From assembly GCF_003058085.1 (NCBI RefSeq), contig NZ_QBUD01000002.1, positions 62,001 through 126,000 on the forward strand: 64,000 nt of DNA. Reading direction: 5' to 3'. Below, one piece after another: positions 8,110 through 15,768 of the stretch (position 1 is its first letter; each line of letters begins with the position of its first letter). Both the position numbers and the translations under genes were made by a program. This stretch comes from Yoonia sediminilitoris. GTDB taxonomy: Bacteria > Pseudomonadota > Alphaproteobacteria > Rhodobacterales > Rhodobacteraceae. The notes under the pieces were generated by a model. It was not told where the DNA came from, did not search any database, and saw only the letters and a list, made by a program, of their open reading frames with translations.

Positions 8110-9311
8110 TGCACCACCGTCGAAATGCCGAAAATCGGCAGATACACAGCCACAATGACACCGCCCAGCACAATACCGACCAGCAGCATCATCGCCGGTT
8201 CGATCAGGGCAATGACGCGGCCCAACCGATCATCCAGTGCCTCTTGGTGCAATGCGGCGACCTCTGCAAACATACGGTCAAGATCACCGGCCTGTTCGCC
8301 CGCTGCAAGCAAAGATTGCGACAGGGCGGGATAAAGCCCGGTTTGTGCAAGGCTGTCGCGCAACGACTGGCCTTGGTTGATCGCCTCGCCAACCTGCGCA
8401 AGCCGGGTCTGCTGGTCGGCGTTGGACAGGCTGTCGGCTGTCATGCGCAACGCCTCGCGCAGGGTCATGCCCGCGCTCAACAACATTGCCATCATAAAGC
8501 TGACCTGGACCAGTCCCAGATTGCGTCGCACCTGCCCGCTGACCGGCAGCGCCAGCCGCAGCCGGTCGAACACCATGCGCCGTGACGGCACCCGCAACCA
8601 AAACCGGCCCAAAAGGATCACACCCACCACACCCAGCACCAGCGCCGGGATGACCACGGGGGCCACTTCGACAGCCGTCATCAGGATTTGGGTGGGCAGC
8701 GGCAGGTCGGCGCCAAATTCAAGATATAAATCAGAGAACCGGGGCAGCACGAACAGCATCAACACTGCCAGCACGACTGCCAGCAAAACTAGAAGAAAAA
8801 TCGGATAAATCATCGCCTGTCGGATCTTGCGCTGCAACTGATGCCGGATCGCAAGGAAGGACAAAAGCCGCTCCAACGCACCATCCAGATTGCCGCTTGC
8901 GGTTCCGGCGCGCACCGTGGCCTGCGTCAGCCGGTCAAAAACAAGCGGATGTTCAGCCATCGCCGCGTCCAAGGCGGCCCCGCGTTCGACGCGCGTGCGC
9001 ACGGACGCAACAGCGGCGGCCAGAACCGGATCATCCTTGCGGTCCTCAAGGTGGGACAAGGCGCGCGCCACCGGCATGCCTGCCGAAATCAAGGCGCGCA
9101 GCTCTCGGATAAAGGTCATCAGCGCACCAAGTTTGACGGTGCCACCGCGCCCGATCGACCATGATAATCTACTACCGACAGGTTTCGCGTCGACCAGCAA
9201 CAGCCCCTCGCCCGACAATTGCGAGGATAGTGCGGCCACCGATCCGGCTGCATCTTCGCCGGTCACCTTTTCGCCCGTCAAGCGTCTGGCCGAATAGCGG
9301 TAAAGTGGCAT
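8106..9311 (-). CDS. gspF: T2SS inner-membrane platform protein GspF
   Basis: A 401-residue polytopic protein with two repeated GspF/PilC helical domains and three membrane spans (IYPIFLLVLLAVVLAVLMLF, a span near VVIPALVLGVVGVILL, and the C-terminal AMMLLVGIVLGGVIVAVYLP). The N-terminus MPLYRYSARRLTGEKVTGE is the usual GspF opening. A longer frame to 9560 is open, but the start at 9311 gives the family length and has a G-rich ribosome site upstream. It is the first gene of the T2SS operon; the 127-bp gap to the divergent prepilin peptidase should hold the promoter. Confidence 0.93.
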   Translation of the reverse strand: MPLYRYSARRLTGEKVTGEDAAGSVAALSSQLSGEGLLLVDAKPVGSRLSWSIGRGGTVKLGALMTFIRELRALISAGMPVARALSHLEDRKDDPVLAAAVASVRTRVERGAALDAAMAEHPLVFDRLTQATVRAGTASGNLDGALERLLSFLAIRHQLQRKIRQAMIYPIFLLVLLAVVLAVLMLFVLPRFSDLYLEFGADLPLPTQILMTAVEVAPVVIPALVLGVVGVILLGRFWLRVPSRRMVFDRLRLALPVSGQVRRNLGLVQVSFMMAMLLSAGMTLREALRMTADSLSNADQQTRLAQVGEAINQGQSLRDSLAQTGLYPALSQSLLAAGEQAGDLDRMFAEVAALHQEALDDRLGRVIALIEPAMMLLVGIVLGGVIVAVYLPIFGISTVVQ

Positions 9312-9438
9312 TTCTGCGCGTTTCCCCCTGTCTTGGCGCGCCAATCGCACGCCTTTGCCAGTGGTTGAATTTTGGTATAAGTCGCATGCAATTGCAACTT
9401 TGAATTGGGGTCCCGACCGCGTGGAGACGGACAGACAC
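9312..9438. promoter_or_regulatory. Divergent promoter region, T2SS operon / prepilin peptidase
   Basis: The 127-bp gap between gspF (leftward) and the prepilin peptidase (rightward). It holds a TATAAG hexamer near 9376 about 15 bp after a TTGCCA on the plus strand, a plausible though short-spaced promoter. There is also a perfect 10-bp palindrome TGCAATTGCA at 9387-9396. No known operator was recognised. Confidence 0.35.
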
Positions 9439-9951
9439 ATGCGCTTCACGCTGGCTCTGATCTTGCTTGCCGCCATTGCTCCGGTTGCGGCTTTTGGCTG
9501 GCCTGCCGCACAGCCGTTTTCAATCCTCTTGCTGCTGTTATTGGCAGCCCTGACCGTCATTGACCTGCGTCAAATGCGTCTGCCGGACCCGCTGACGCTG
9601 GCGCTGGCAGTGTCGGGTTTACTGGCCACATGGATGCTTTGGCCGTCCCTTCTGTGGCAACATCTTGTTGCCGCGGCGGTCACGGCAGTCGGGCTTTGGG
9701 GGCTATCGACGCTTTGGTGGCGGCTACGCGGCGCCGAGGCACTGGGGCTTGGCGATGTCAAACTCGGAGCGGCTGCAGCCTTGTGGCTGGGTCCAGCGGT
9801 GAGCATGGCCATCACGCTTGCCGCCGCACTTGGCCTGCTTGTGGCTCTTACCGGCTGGACGTTGGGGCGTTTCAACCTGCGACAACCCTTGCCCTTTGGC
9901 CCGTTTCTTTGCTTCGGTCTCTGGACCGTGTGGTGTTGGTTCGCCGGATAA
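9439..9951 (+). CDS. Short A24-type prepilin peptidase
   Basis: A 170-residue polytopic membrane protein. The two catalytic aspartates of A24 aspartyl proteases are present: Asp42 in VIDLRQMRLPD and Asp106 in the GLGDVKLG motif. The C-terminal PFGPFL is also typical. The N-terminal methyltransferase domain and zinc-cysteine motifs of full-length PilD/GspO are missing, so this is the short peptidase-only form. It most likely processes the four pseudopilins of the adjacent operon. The ATG at 9439 has GGAG 12 bases upstream; a GTG at 9421 in the same frame is an alternative. Confidence 0.88.
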   Translation: MRFTLALILLAAIAPVAAFGWPAAQPFSILLLLLLAALTVIDLRQMRLPDPLTLALAVSGLLATWMLWPSLLWQHLVAAAVTAVGLWGLSTLWWRLRGAEALGLGDVKLGAAAALWLGPAVSMAITLAAALGLLVALTGWTLGRFNLRQPLPFGPFLCFGLWTVWCWFAG

Positions 9952-10313
9952 AATAGGACCATCAACGGCCCTTGCAGCGGGCTTCAGCGGTATTGCCAGT
10001 TTGATTTTTCGGGGCCGTGATTTTTGCGCACTGGTGCCTCAAGCGGCGATCCCGGCTGTCGGTTCCTTCCAGATATCGAAAGTGCGCGCGCGGGTTTCGC
10101 CGAAATCGAGAGTTCTGTCTGTAAAAATTTATAATCTCAGAGTCAGGCACCCCGATTTACCTGTCATGAAATTTATTCATGTATCATCGTCTATGTGTAT
10201 TTCCGGACGGCATTTCCCTCGTGGGCAAGGCGCTCAATATTGATACGCTGCCAGAGCGGCCGCCGCCGAATTGAACGATTTGAATGTCTGCATGGGGCCA
10301 ACTGCCAAGCGTT
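9952..10313. other. Convergent intergenic region, nothing recognised
   Basis: About 360 bp between the 3' ends of the prepilin peptidase and the radical SAM gene. No convincing ORF, RNA gene or strong hairpin with a T-run was seen, although transcription from both sides must end here. Confidence 0.5.
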
Positions 10314-11318
10314 TTAGGGAATAGGGCGCAACAGGTCCGCCTCATCCCCGAAACGGGCGATGTAGGCGCTGGTAAGCCCCAGACATTCCGTCGAACTGCA
10401 CTGCGCACGGTGCGGACACTGGTGGAATTCGTTGCGGTCAAACTCTGTCCAGAAGGCCGGATCAATCACCAGCATCGGTTGGGCATTGACCAACGCATCA
10501 CGGTATTCGCCCAGCAGACATTCGGGGAAATTCTTGACCTCAACCGCGCGGCCCGCCGCACGGCAGTCCGCAATCGCCTGCCGCAGAAAGGGCAGGATAT
10601 CCTGATGTCGCGCCGACAGGTTCTTTTCATCAGTCTCGGCCATCGGGAAATAGGTCCAGAATTCCATTTGAACCAGCCGTTTCAGATGCTTGAGCGCATC
10701 AACCATACCCGGCAACAGGGTATAGCTTTCTGATGTCACAACCGAATTGGTGATGATTTTTACGTGATCATAGCGGTCCAGATGCGCCATGCCCTCCATC
10801 ATCTTATCCCACGCGCCGTTCACTTGTGTAATGCGGTCATGGCTTTCCCGATCCGACCCCGCGACCGAGACAAAGAATTCATCGACCCCTGCATCCACCA
10901 GCTTGTCCGCGTAATCCTTGCGGCCCAGATGCATCCCATGGGTCTGGATGCGGATATGTTTGAACCCTGCGGCACGTGCCTGCCGCGCGATCTGATCCAG
11001 ATCGCGGCGCAAGGTGATTTCTGACCCGGTCAGCACCAGCCCGTCCCAGCGCCCGTTTTCGCGCTGATCCTGACAAACCCGCGCAAAGGTTTCATCCGAC
11101 GTCGGCGCAAGTCGGTCCATCGTGCCTTCGATCATGCAATGCACGCACTTGAGATTGCATCGAAATTCCATCGTCAGCGACACGTATTTTTCATGCCCGC
11201 GCAGGCTGAGGCTGTCAATCTGGTCAAGCTGTTCAACCGGCGTGGTCAACCCGCCCCGCGTGCCCGGTTGCCCCACTGCCCGCAGCGCCGCTTCAACATC
11301 AAAATCAGAGGAGGCCAT
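10314..11318 (-). CDS. Radical SAM protein, last gene of the giant-protein operon
   Basis: A 334-residue radical SAM enzyme. The cluster-binding CxxxCxxC motif is CNLKCVHC (C54, C58, C61), followed by a (beta/alpha) core with a GSEITLR segment. The C-terminus holds further cysteines (C301, C307, C312, in HQCPHRAQC and STECLG) that could bind an auxiliary iron-sulfur cluster as in SPASM or twitch enzymes. Such enzymes commonly modify peptides or proteins by radical chemistry. The start at 11318 overlaps the upstream gene by 14 bp; a longer frame to 11591 is only the upstream gene read in another frame. The substrate is unknown. Being co-transcribed with the giant protein and a PqqD-like domain suggests protein or peptide modification, but that is inference. 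Confidence 0.85.
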   Translation of the reverse strand: MASSDFDVEAALRAVGQPGTRGGLTTPVEQLDQIDSLSLRGHEKYVSLTMEFRCNLKCVHCMIEGTMDRLAPTSDETFARVCQDQRENGRWDGLVLTGSEITLRRDLDQIARQARAAGFKHIRIQTHGMHLGRKDYADKLVDAGVDEFFVSVAGSDRESHDRITQVNGAWDKMMEGMAHLDRYDHVKIITNSVVTSESYTLLPGMVDALKHLKRLVQMEFWTYFPMAETDEKNLSARHQDILPFLRQAIADCRAAGRAVEVKNFPECLLGEYRDALVNAQPMLVIDPAFWTEFDRNEFHQCPHRAQCSSTECLGLTSAYIARFGDEADLLRPIP

Positions 11319-12186
11319 AGAAACTGCCCTTTGTGGGGTGAATTGTACCGTCTGCGTCGCTCTCGAAATCCCAACCCGCATCATAGAGATGATGGTCAAG
11401 CGCGTCATGGTTTTCTGCCAGAAAATCCTGCAAACCTTCAGGAAATTTGAGCTTTCGCAGGAAATGCCCGAGCTGCGCCGCCCTGATCCGCGAAAAATAC
11501 AGCCCGTCACGGCGTTGTTTATTCGCCACCACGATGGTTTCGACACCCGCCATTTCGGGCCAGAGCAGATCGTTCGGACTAACTTTCGCAATCGGCAGAT
11601 GCACGCTTTCGGTCAACTTGTCACGGATCGCTTGCCCTTCGCGCAGCGCGTTGAAAAAGAAATAAAAATTGCGCATCTCGAGGCCCGCTTCGGATAGCCC
11701 ATAGCAGATACCGGATGACACCGTGGACCCCGGATTACCCATGTAGATGTCAATTTGATCCAAGGGCGCGCCTTGCAGATTTGCAGGCGTAATTTCGATA
11801 GAAAACATGAAGTAGGGCAGGCTATCATCAGGTTGCAGCGCACATGGCAGATATGGGGCGATCGCCCCCAGCAGGTCATTCATGCCCAAACGCCTATCCG
11901 CGCGGGCATAATCATAGAAGTAGAATTCCCAGCTTGGTCCAGCGTCAGACCATTTCGCGCCCCAGACCGTGGCAAAGCGCCCCCATTTGTCGCGGATCGC
12001 ATCGGTCAGCACACCCATTTGCGGGCCAAGTCCGGCCACATCAAAACTTTTGTAAAGCAAGGCAGCACTGCGCAACGCATCGTCTGCGGGCGGCACGGGC
12101 GGCTCATACGGCCAAAGACAGAAATCAAGCGCCGGGTCGGCAGGCCTGCTGAACTGCGCACGCGCCTTTGCGTCCCAGTCCATCAT
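11305..12186 (-). CDS. Unrecognised protein, giant-protein operon
   Basis: A 293-residue soluble protein with no signal peptide or membrane helix. I do not recognise the family. It is rich in aromatic residues, with strand-like runs such as SWEFYFYDYARA and RNFYFFFNALREGQ, a GNPGSTVSSGICYGL turn and many Trp and Tyr. Its start overlaps the preceding gene by 4 bp and its end overlaps the radical SAM gene by 14 bp, so the three are tightly coupled. Like its upstream neighbour it mixes short aromatic strands with a final segment ending in Gly-His (AAQLGHFL here, ALQFGHLA there), so the two may be distant relatives. A role with the radical SAM enzyme is suggested only by position. Confidence 0.85.
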   Translation of the reverse strand: MMDWDAKARAQFSRPADPALDFCLWPYEPPVPPADDALRSAALLYKSFDVAGLGPQMGVLTDAIRDKWGRFATVWGAKWSDAGPSWEFYFYDYARADRRLGMNDLLGAIAPYLPCALQPDDSLPYFMFSIEITPANLQGAPLDQIDIYMGNPGSTVSSGICYGLSEAGLEMRNFYFFFNALREGQAIRDKLTESVHLPIAKVSPNDLLWPEMAGVETIVVANKQRRDGLYFSRIRAAQLGHFLRKLKFPEGLQDFLAENHDALDHHLYDAGWDFESDADGTIHPTKGSFYGLL

Positions 12187-12917
12187 ATCGGCCGCGCCCC
12201 GTAATAGATGGTGGCGAATCCCTCACCCAGCTGATCGGAACCAATAGCCAGATGGCCGAATTGCAGTGCGCCATGCGTTGTCATGAAGTCGGCCGCATCC
12301 ACATCGAAATGCGCAAAAACAGGGGCTAAAAGCCCCGAAACATCCGCCAGTGACACAGCCGCGTCCGCCACGGAAATATCAATCGACTCGCGGTCGGTGC
12401 CTTCCTCGGTCACATGCAGCACGACGGCCTGACCATCCGGGTCATGCTTTTGCGCCAGCGAGAGCGTCTGCATGGCAACACCACCAACCGCAGAGATTTC
12501 GCCAAGCCGCAACTTCACCCACTGTTCCGCCTCTGCCTGCGGCATCAGTTTGTACGTATTCAGGCGGGCTGCATCCGCTTTCATCTTGAGCGCCAGAAAC
12601 ACGACCCCGGCTGCGGGCGCAGCATCAGGCGCGAATTCAAGATAACATTTTGCAATTGGCCCATCCGACCCGAAATGTACGGAGCGGGCGGCCTTTATAT
12701 GCGGGGCCAGTTTTTCAATCTGGCTGATGCCAAGAGCCGCGCAAGTATCTGTCAGGGTCGTCAGAGGGCCGGGATAAAGCGCGCGCTTGTCCATGCTGAC
12801 CAATCCGCGATCATCGTGCAACTGACCCGGCGACAGTTTGGCTGACCGCTCAAACATGCGCGGCGCATCCAATTGGCCGGTCACCTTCAGCAGTGCCGCA
12901 ACGCCCATGTCAGCCAT
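12183..12917 (-). CDS. Unrecognised protein, giant-protein operon
   Basis: A 244-residue protein of unknown family, without an evident signal peptide. Features seen: SVHFGSDGPIAKCYLEFAP, a KLMPQAEAEQWVKLRLGEI helix and a C-terminal ATIYYGARPI. The frame is open upstream to 13079, but those residues are the preceding adaptor gene in another frame and give an implausible Pro-rich start. The start at 12917 gives an 8-bp overlap with the adaptor stop; an ATG at 12908 is possible. It ends in a 4-bp overlap with the next gene. No function can be assigned. Confidence 0.8.
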   Translation of the reverse strand: MADMGVAALLKVTGQLDAPRMFERSAKLSPGQLHDDRGLVSMDKRALYPGPLTTLTDTCAALGISQIEKLAPHIKAARSVHFGSDGPIAKCYLEFAPDAAPAAGVVFLALKMKADAARLNTYKLMPQAEAEQWVKLRLGEISAVGGVAMQTLSLAQKHDPDGQAVVLHVTEEGTDRESIDISVADAAVSLADVSGLLAPVFAHFDVDAADFMTTHGALQFGHLAIGSDQLGEGFATIYYGARPI

Positions 12918-13725
12918 CGCCTGGAAAAGACAGGATACAGCGGTGACCCGCTGGCAAAAGGCTGCCGGGATTGGGCAGTTCAAGTTCGACCCCAAAGGTG
13001 CCGGAGGCGGCATCAAATACCTGATCAAAGGTGATGACCTGTGCCTCGTAGTTATCCGTAAAGGGTGCGGCAGGGGCAATCATGGCTCGCTGCCCATTGC
13101 TGATAGCCGGATAGAGTTCGACCGGAAGGAACGCTTCGATCAAGAGAGGGTCAAGCTGGACAATCGATACGATAGAGCCATTGGCCGCCACATATTCACC
13201 GCCCGACAGATCGCGCGACAGGATTATGCCGTCGATGGGGCTTTTGATGGTGCGCTGGTCAAGCTGCTGGAGCGCGCGGGCCAATTCCTGATTGGCGATT
13301 TCGCGTTCCAACTCGGCCTGCGCCAGCAGGGCGTTGGCCGCAACCAGCTCTGCCTCGGCTTCCTGCAACTGCTCGGCGGATGCCACATTGCGGTCAACCA
13401 GCGTGGCAATGCGTTCGCGTTGCACGGCAATCAGATCGCGGCGGGCCGTTTGGGCAAGGATCGCCTCGTCACTGTCAGCGCGGGTGCGCAGCAGTTTGAC
13501 GGTTGCTTCTTCCACGCTGCTTTCAAGCCGGGCAATCGGCTGGCCTTTGGTCACACGCTCGCCACGGCGCACCAGCACGTCTTCCAGAATACCTGTCACG
13601 GGCGCACCCAGTGCGATCACATCAACGGGGTCCATGACGCAGTCAAAGGTTTCACCTGAAAGGGTCTGTGCCGCGAGCGGTGTCGCGCCCAGAAATGCAA
13701 GGCAGGCAAGAAGGGTCAGGCGCAT
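12910..13725 (-). CDS. Periplasmic adaptor (HlyD/RND membrane-fusion family)
   Basis: A 271-residue exported protein. A Sec signal peptide (MRLTLLACLAFLGATPLAAQ) is followed by a lipoyl half-motif (GAPVTGILEDVLVRRGERVTKG), a long coiled-coil hairpin (about residues 75-150) and the returning lipoyl half (TIKSPIDGIILSRDLSGGEY). The beta-barrel part is short. Membrane-fusion proteins of this type bridge inner-membrane transporters to outer-membrane channels. No transporter or TolC-like gene is adjacent, so it may work with the other two HlyD-bearing proteins of this operon. It starts 30 bp after the SecA-like gene, the widest gap in the operon. Confidence 0.87.
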   Translation of the reverse strand: MRLTLLACLAFLGATPLAAQTLSGETFDCVMDPVDVIALGAPVTGILEDVLVRRGERVTKGQPIARLESSVEEATVKLLRTRADSDEAILAQTARRDLIAVQRERIATLVDRNVASAEQLQEAEAELVAANALLAQAELEREIANQELARALQQLDQRTIKSPIDGIILSRDLSGGEYVAANGSIVSIVQLDPLLIEAFLPVELYPAISNGQRAMIAPAAPFTDNYEAQVITFDQVFDAASGTFGVELELPNPGSLLPAGHRCILSFPGDG

Positions 13726-13755
13726 GATCTCTCCATCAGGTTGGTCAGGTGTAGT

Positions 13756-15768
13756 TTATTCAAGCTGGCCCGAGAACGCCATGGTATCGCCCAGCGCACG
13801 GTCCTGCCGCATCAGGTCGCGGCGCATCTGGGCGTGTGCGGCTTCGGTCCGGCGCTGGCGGGCGCGGATGAACCGACCCGTCGCGCGCGACCCCAGAAAC
13901 GACACCCCATAGGCAACACGGCGCAGGCGTGCGGCATCAGGGCCAGTCATCAGGTCATCTTCAAGGCTCAGCCACGCCTCGAACCGCCCCGGTTCACCTT
14001 GCCTGCCGCAGCGCCCCTCAAGCTGGCGATCAACGCGGCGACTGTCGTGTCGTTCACTCAGGATCACGGCAAGCCCGCCCATTTTGGCGACACCTTCGCC
14101 CAGTTTGATATCAGTGCCCCGCCCTGCCATGTTGGTGGCGACCATGATCTGCCCCGGTTGACCGGCCTGTGCCACAATCGCCGCCTCATCCGCATCCTGA
14201 TCTGCCGACAGCACCTGATGCTCCAGCCCCGCCGCCGTCAGCCGCTTGCTCGCCTCTTGCGAAGCCGTGATAGAGCGGGTTCCGATCAAAACCGGCTGTC
14301 CTTTCTTGTTGAGCGCCTTCACCCGCTTGGTGATTGCCTTCCATTTGGCATCGGCGGTACGAAACACGCGATCGGTATCGGTCTTGCGGATATAGCGCTT
14401 GTTTGTCGGGATTTTGACAACGGCAAGGCGGTAGACGGACCAAAGCTCCCACGCGGCATCCTGCGCGGTGCCCGTCATGCCGCCAATTTGGGTGTAGCGC
14501 CGGAAAAACCGCTGATAGGTCATGCGCGACAGGGTTTCGTTGGTCTGGGACATCTCTAGCCCCTCTTTCAATTCAACCATCTGGTGCAGCCCGTCTGACC
14601 AAGTCCGGTCCGGCATGGTGCGGCCTGTGTTTTCGTCCACGATCTGCACCTTGTCGTCCTTCACGATGTAAGCATCGCCAAGGTTAAAGATATGCAGCGC
14701 GTTCAAAGCCTGCAAAACGGAATGGTCGCGAATGACCGGAATACCAAATGAATCCTCGCAGTCTTCGGTCAGGTCCTCAAGATAGTCAAAACCTGCATCA
14801 AGGATTTCGACCCGCTTGATCCCGCGTGGAATCTTGTAATGCACACCACTGGTCATGCTTTTCGCCGCATCCATGGCGGCATGATAGACATATTCGGGGA
14901 TGCTCCCCTCCAGCGCGCCAGCGCCGGAAATAATCAGCGGGGTCCGCGCCTCGTCGATCAGCACACTGTCGGCCTCGTCAATGATCGCAAATGGCAGACC
15001 TTGCAGGCGCAATTCTTCGGTCGGGCCACCGCCCGGCACAAGCTTGTCGACCTTGCGTTGCAGATTACCCGGTGCGCGGCGCAGGATCGCCCGGTCGCGC
15101 AGATAATCAAAGGCGATTTCCTTGTTTGTGGCATAGACGATTTCCTGCAAATAGGCCGCCTGCCTGGTCGGGCCGTCCTGCCCCTCAAGCACCACAGCCC
15201 GCGTCAGCCCAAGAAAATCGTAGATCGGCGCGGTTTCTTCGGCGTCGCGTTCGGCCAGATAGTCATTGACGGTCATCACATGGACCTGCCGACCGGACAG
15301 CGCAATCGCTGCCACGGCAAGTGTCGCGCATAGTGTCTTGCCCTCACCGGTGCGCATTTCGGCAATCTGGCCTTTCATCATCGCCCAAGCGCCCAGCACC
15401 TGCACGTTGTAGTGCCGCTTGCCTAACGTCCGGACCGACACTTCGCGGATCAGCGCAAACGCCTCGCCCGCAGCCCAGACGGGAAGATGGTTGCCCCGCC
15501 GCTTTCGCCGCAACTTGATGCGCAGGGGGCGCACTGCCGCCTTGAGTTCCACGTCAGTCATCTTGGCGTAGCGCCGTTTGTAACGCCAGATCGCCCAAAG
15601 GATCGGGCGCAGTTTCAGTGCCCGCCAGCGCGCGCCCTGCGACACGAACGCGCCCTGCACCCACGCCCACGCGCGGTCAAGTTCGGTTTCCGTCCGCTCT
15701 GGTGCTTCGGCATAGTTAACGATGCGCGGCAGGCGGATGCGGCGGTTGGGGTAGCCCACATCAGACAC
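13756..15768 (-). CDS. Short SecA-like preprotein translocase ATPase
   Basis: A 670-residue SecA homologue. Nucleotide-binding motifs are intact: EMRTGEGKTL (GEGKT 141-145), DEAD at 264-267 followed by the SecA signature SVLIDEARTPLIISG, GGMTGTA, ATNMAGRGTDIKL and VDRQLEGRCGRQGEPG. Canonical SecA is about 850-900 residues. This one stops soon after the second nucleotide-binding domain, with only a short basic helical end, and lacks the C-terminal linker and zinc-binding cysteine tail that binds SecB. It therefore looks like an accessory SecA dedicated to the operon rather than the housekeeping copy. It overlaps the M50 gene by 8 bp. Expected role: ATP-driven movement of a protein, plausibly the giant, at the inner membrane. 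Confidence 0.93.
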   Translation of the reverse strand: MSDVGYPNRRIRLPRIVNYAEAPERTETELDRAWAWVQGAFVSQGARWRALKLRPILWAIWRYKRRYAKMTDVELKAAVRPLRIKLRRKRRGNHLPVWAAGEAFALIREVSVRTLGKRHYNVQVLGAWAMMKGQIAEMRTGEGKTLCATLAVAAIALSGRQVHVMTVNDYLAERDAEETAPIYDFLGLTRAVVLEGQDGPTRQAAYLQEIVYATNKEIAFDYLRDRAILRRAPGNLQRKVDKLVPGGGPTEELRLQGLPFAIIDEADSVLIDEARTPLIISGAGALEGSIPEYVYHAAMDAAKSMTSGVHYKIPRGIKRVEILDAGFDYLEDLTEDCEDSFGIPVIRDHSVLQALNALHIFNLGDAYIVKDDKVQIVDENTGRTMPDRTWSDGLHQMVELKEGLEMSQTNETLSRMTYQRFFRRYTQIGGMTGTAQDAAWELWSVYRLAVVKIPTNKRYIRKTDTDRVFRTADAKWKAITKRVKALNKKGQPVLIGTRSITASQEASKRLTAAGLEHQVLSADQDADEAAIVAQAGQPGQIMVATNMAGRGTDIKLGEGVAKMGGLAVILSERHDSRRVDRQLEGRCGRQGEPGRFEAWLSLEDDLMTGPDAARLRRVAYGVSFLGSRATGRFIRARQRRTEAAHAQMRRDLMRQDRALGDTMAFSGQLE

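Noticed and set aside
12918..13079. Upstream extension of the 244-residue gene
   Set aside because: The extra 54 residues are the adaptor gene's 3' end read in another frame; the start at 12917 fits the overlapping operon pattern.
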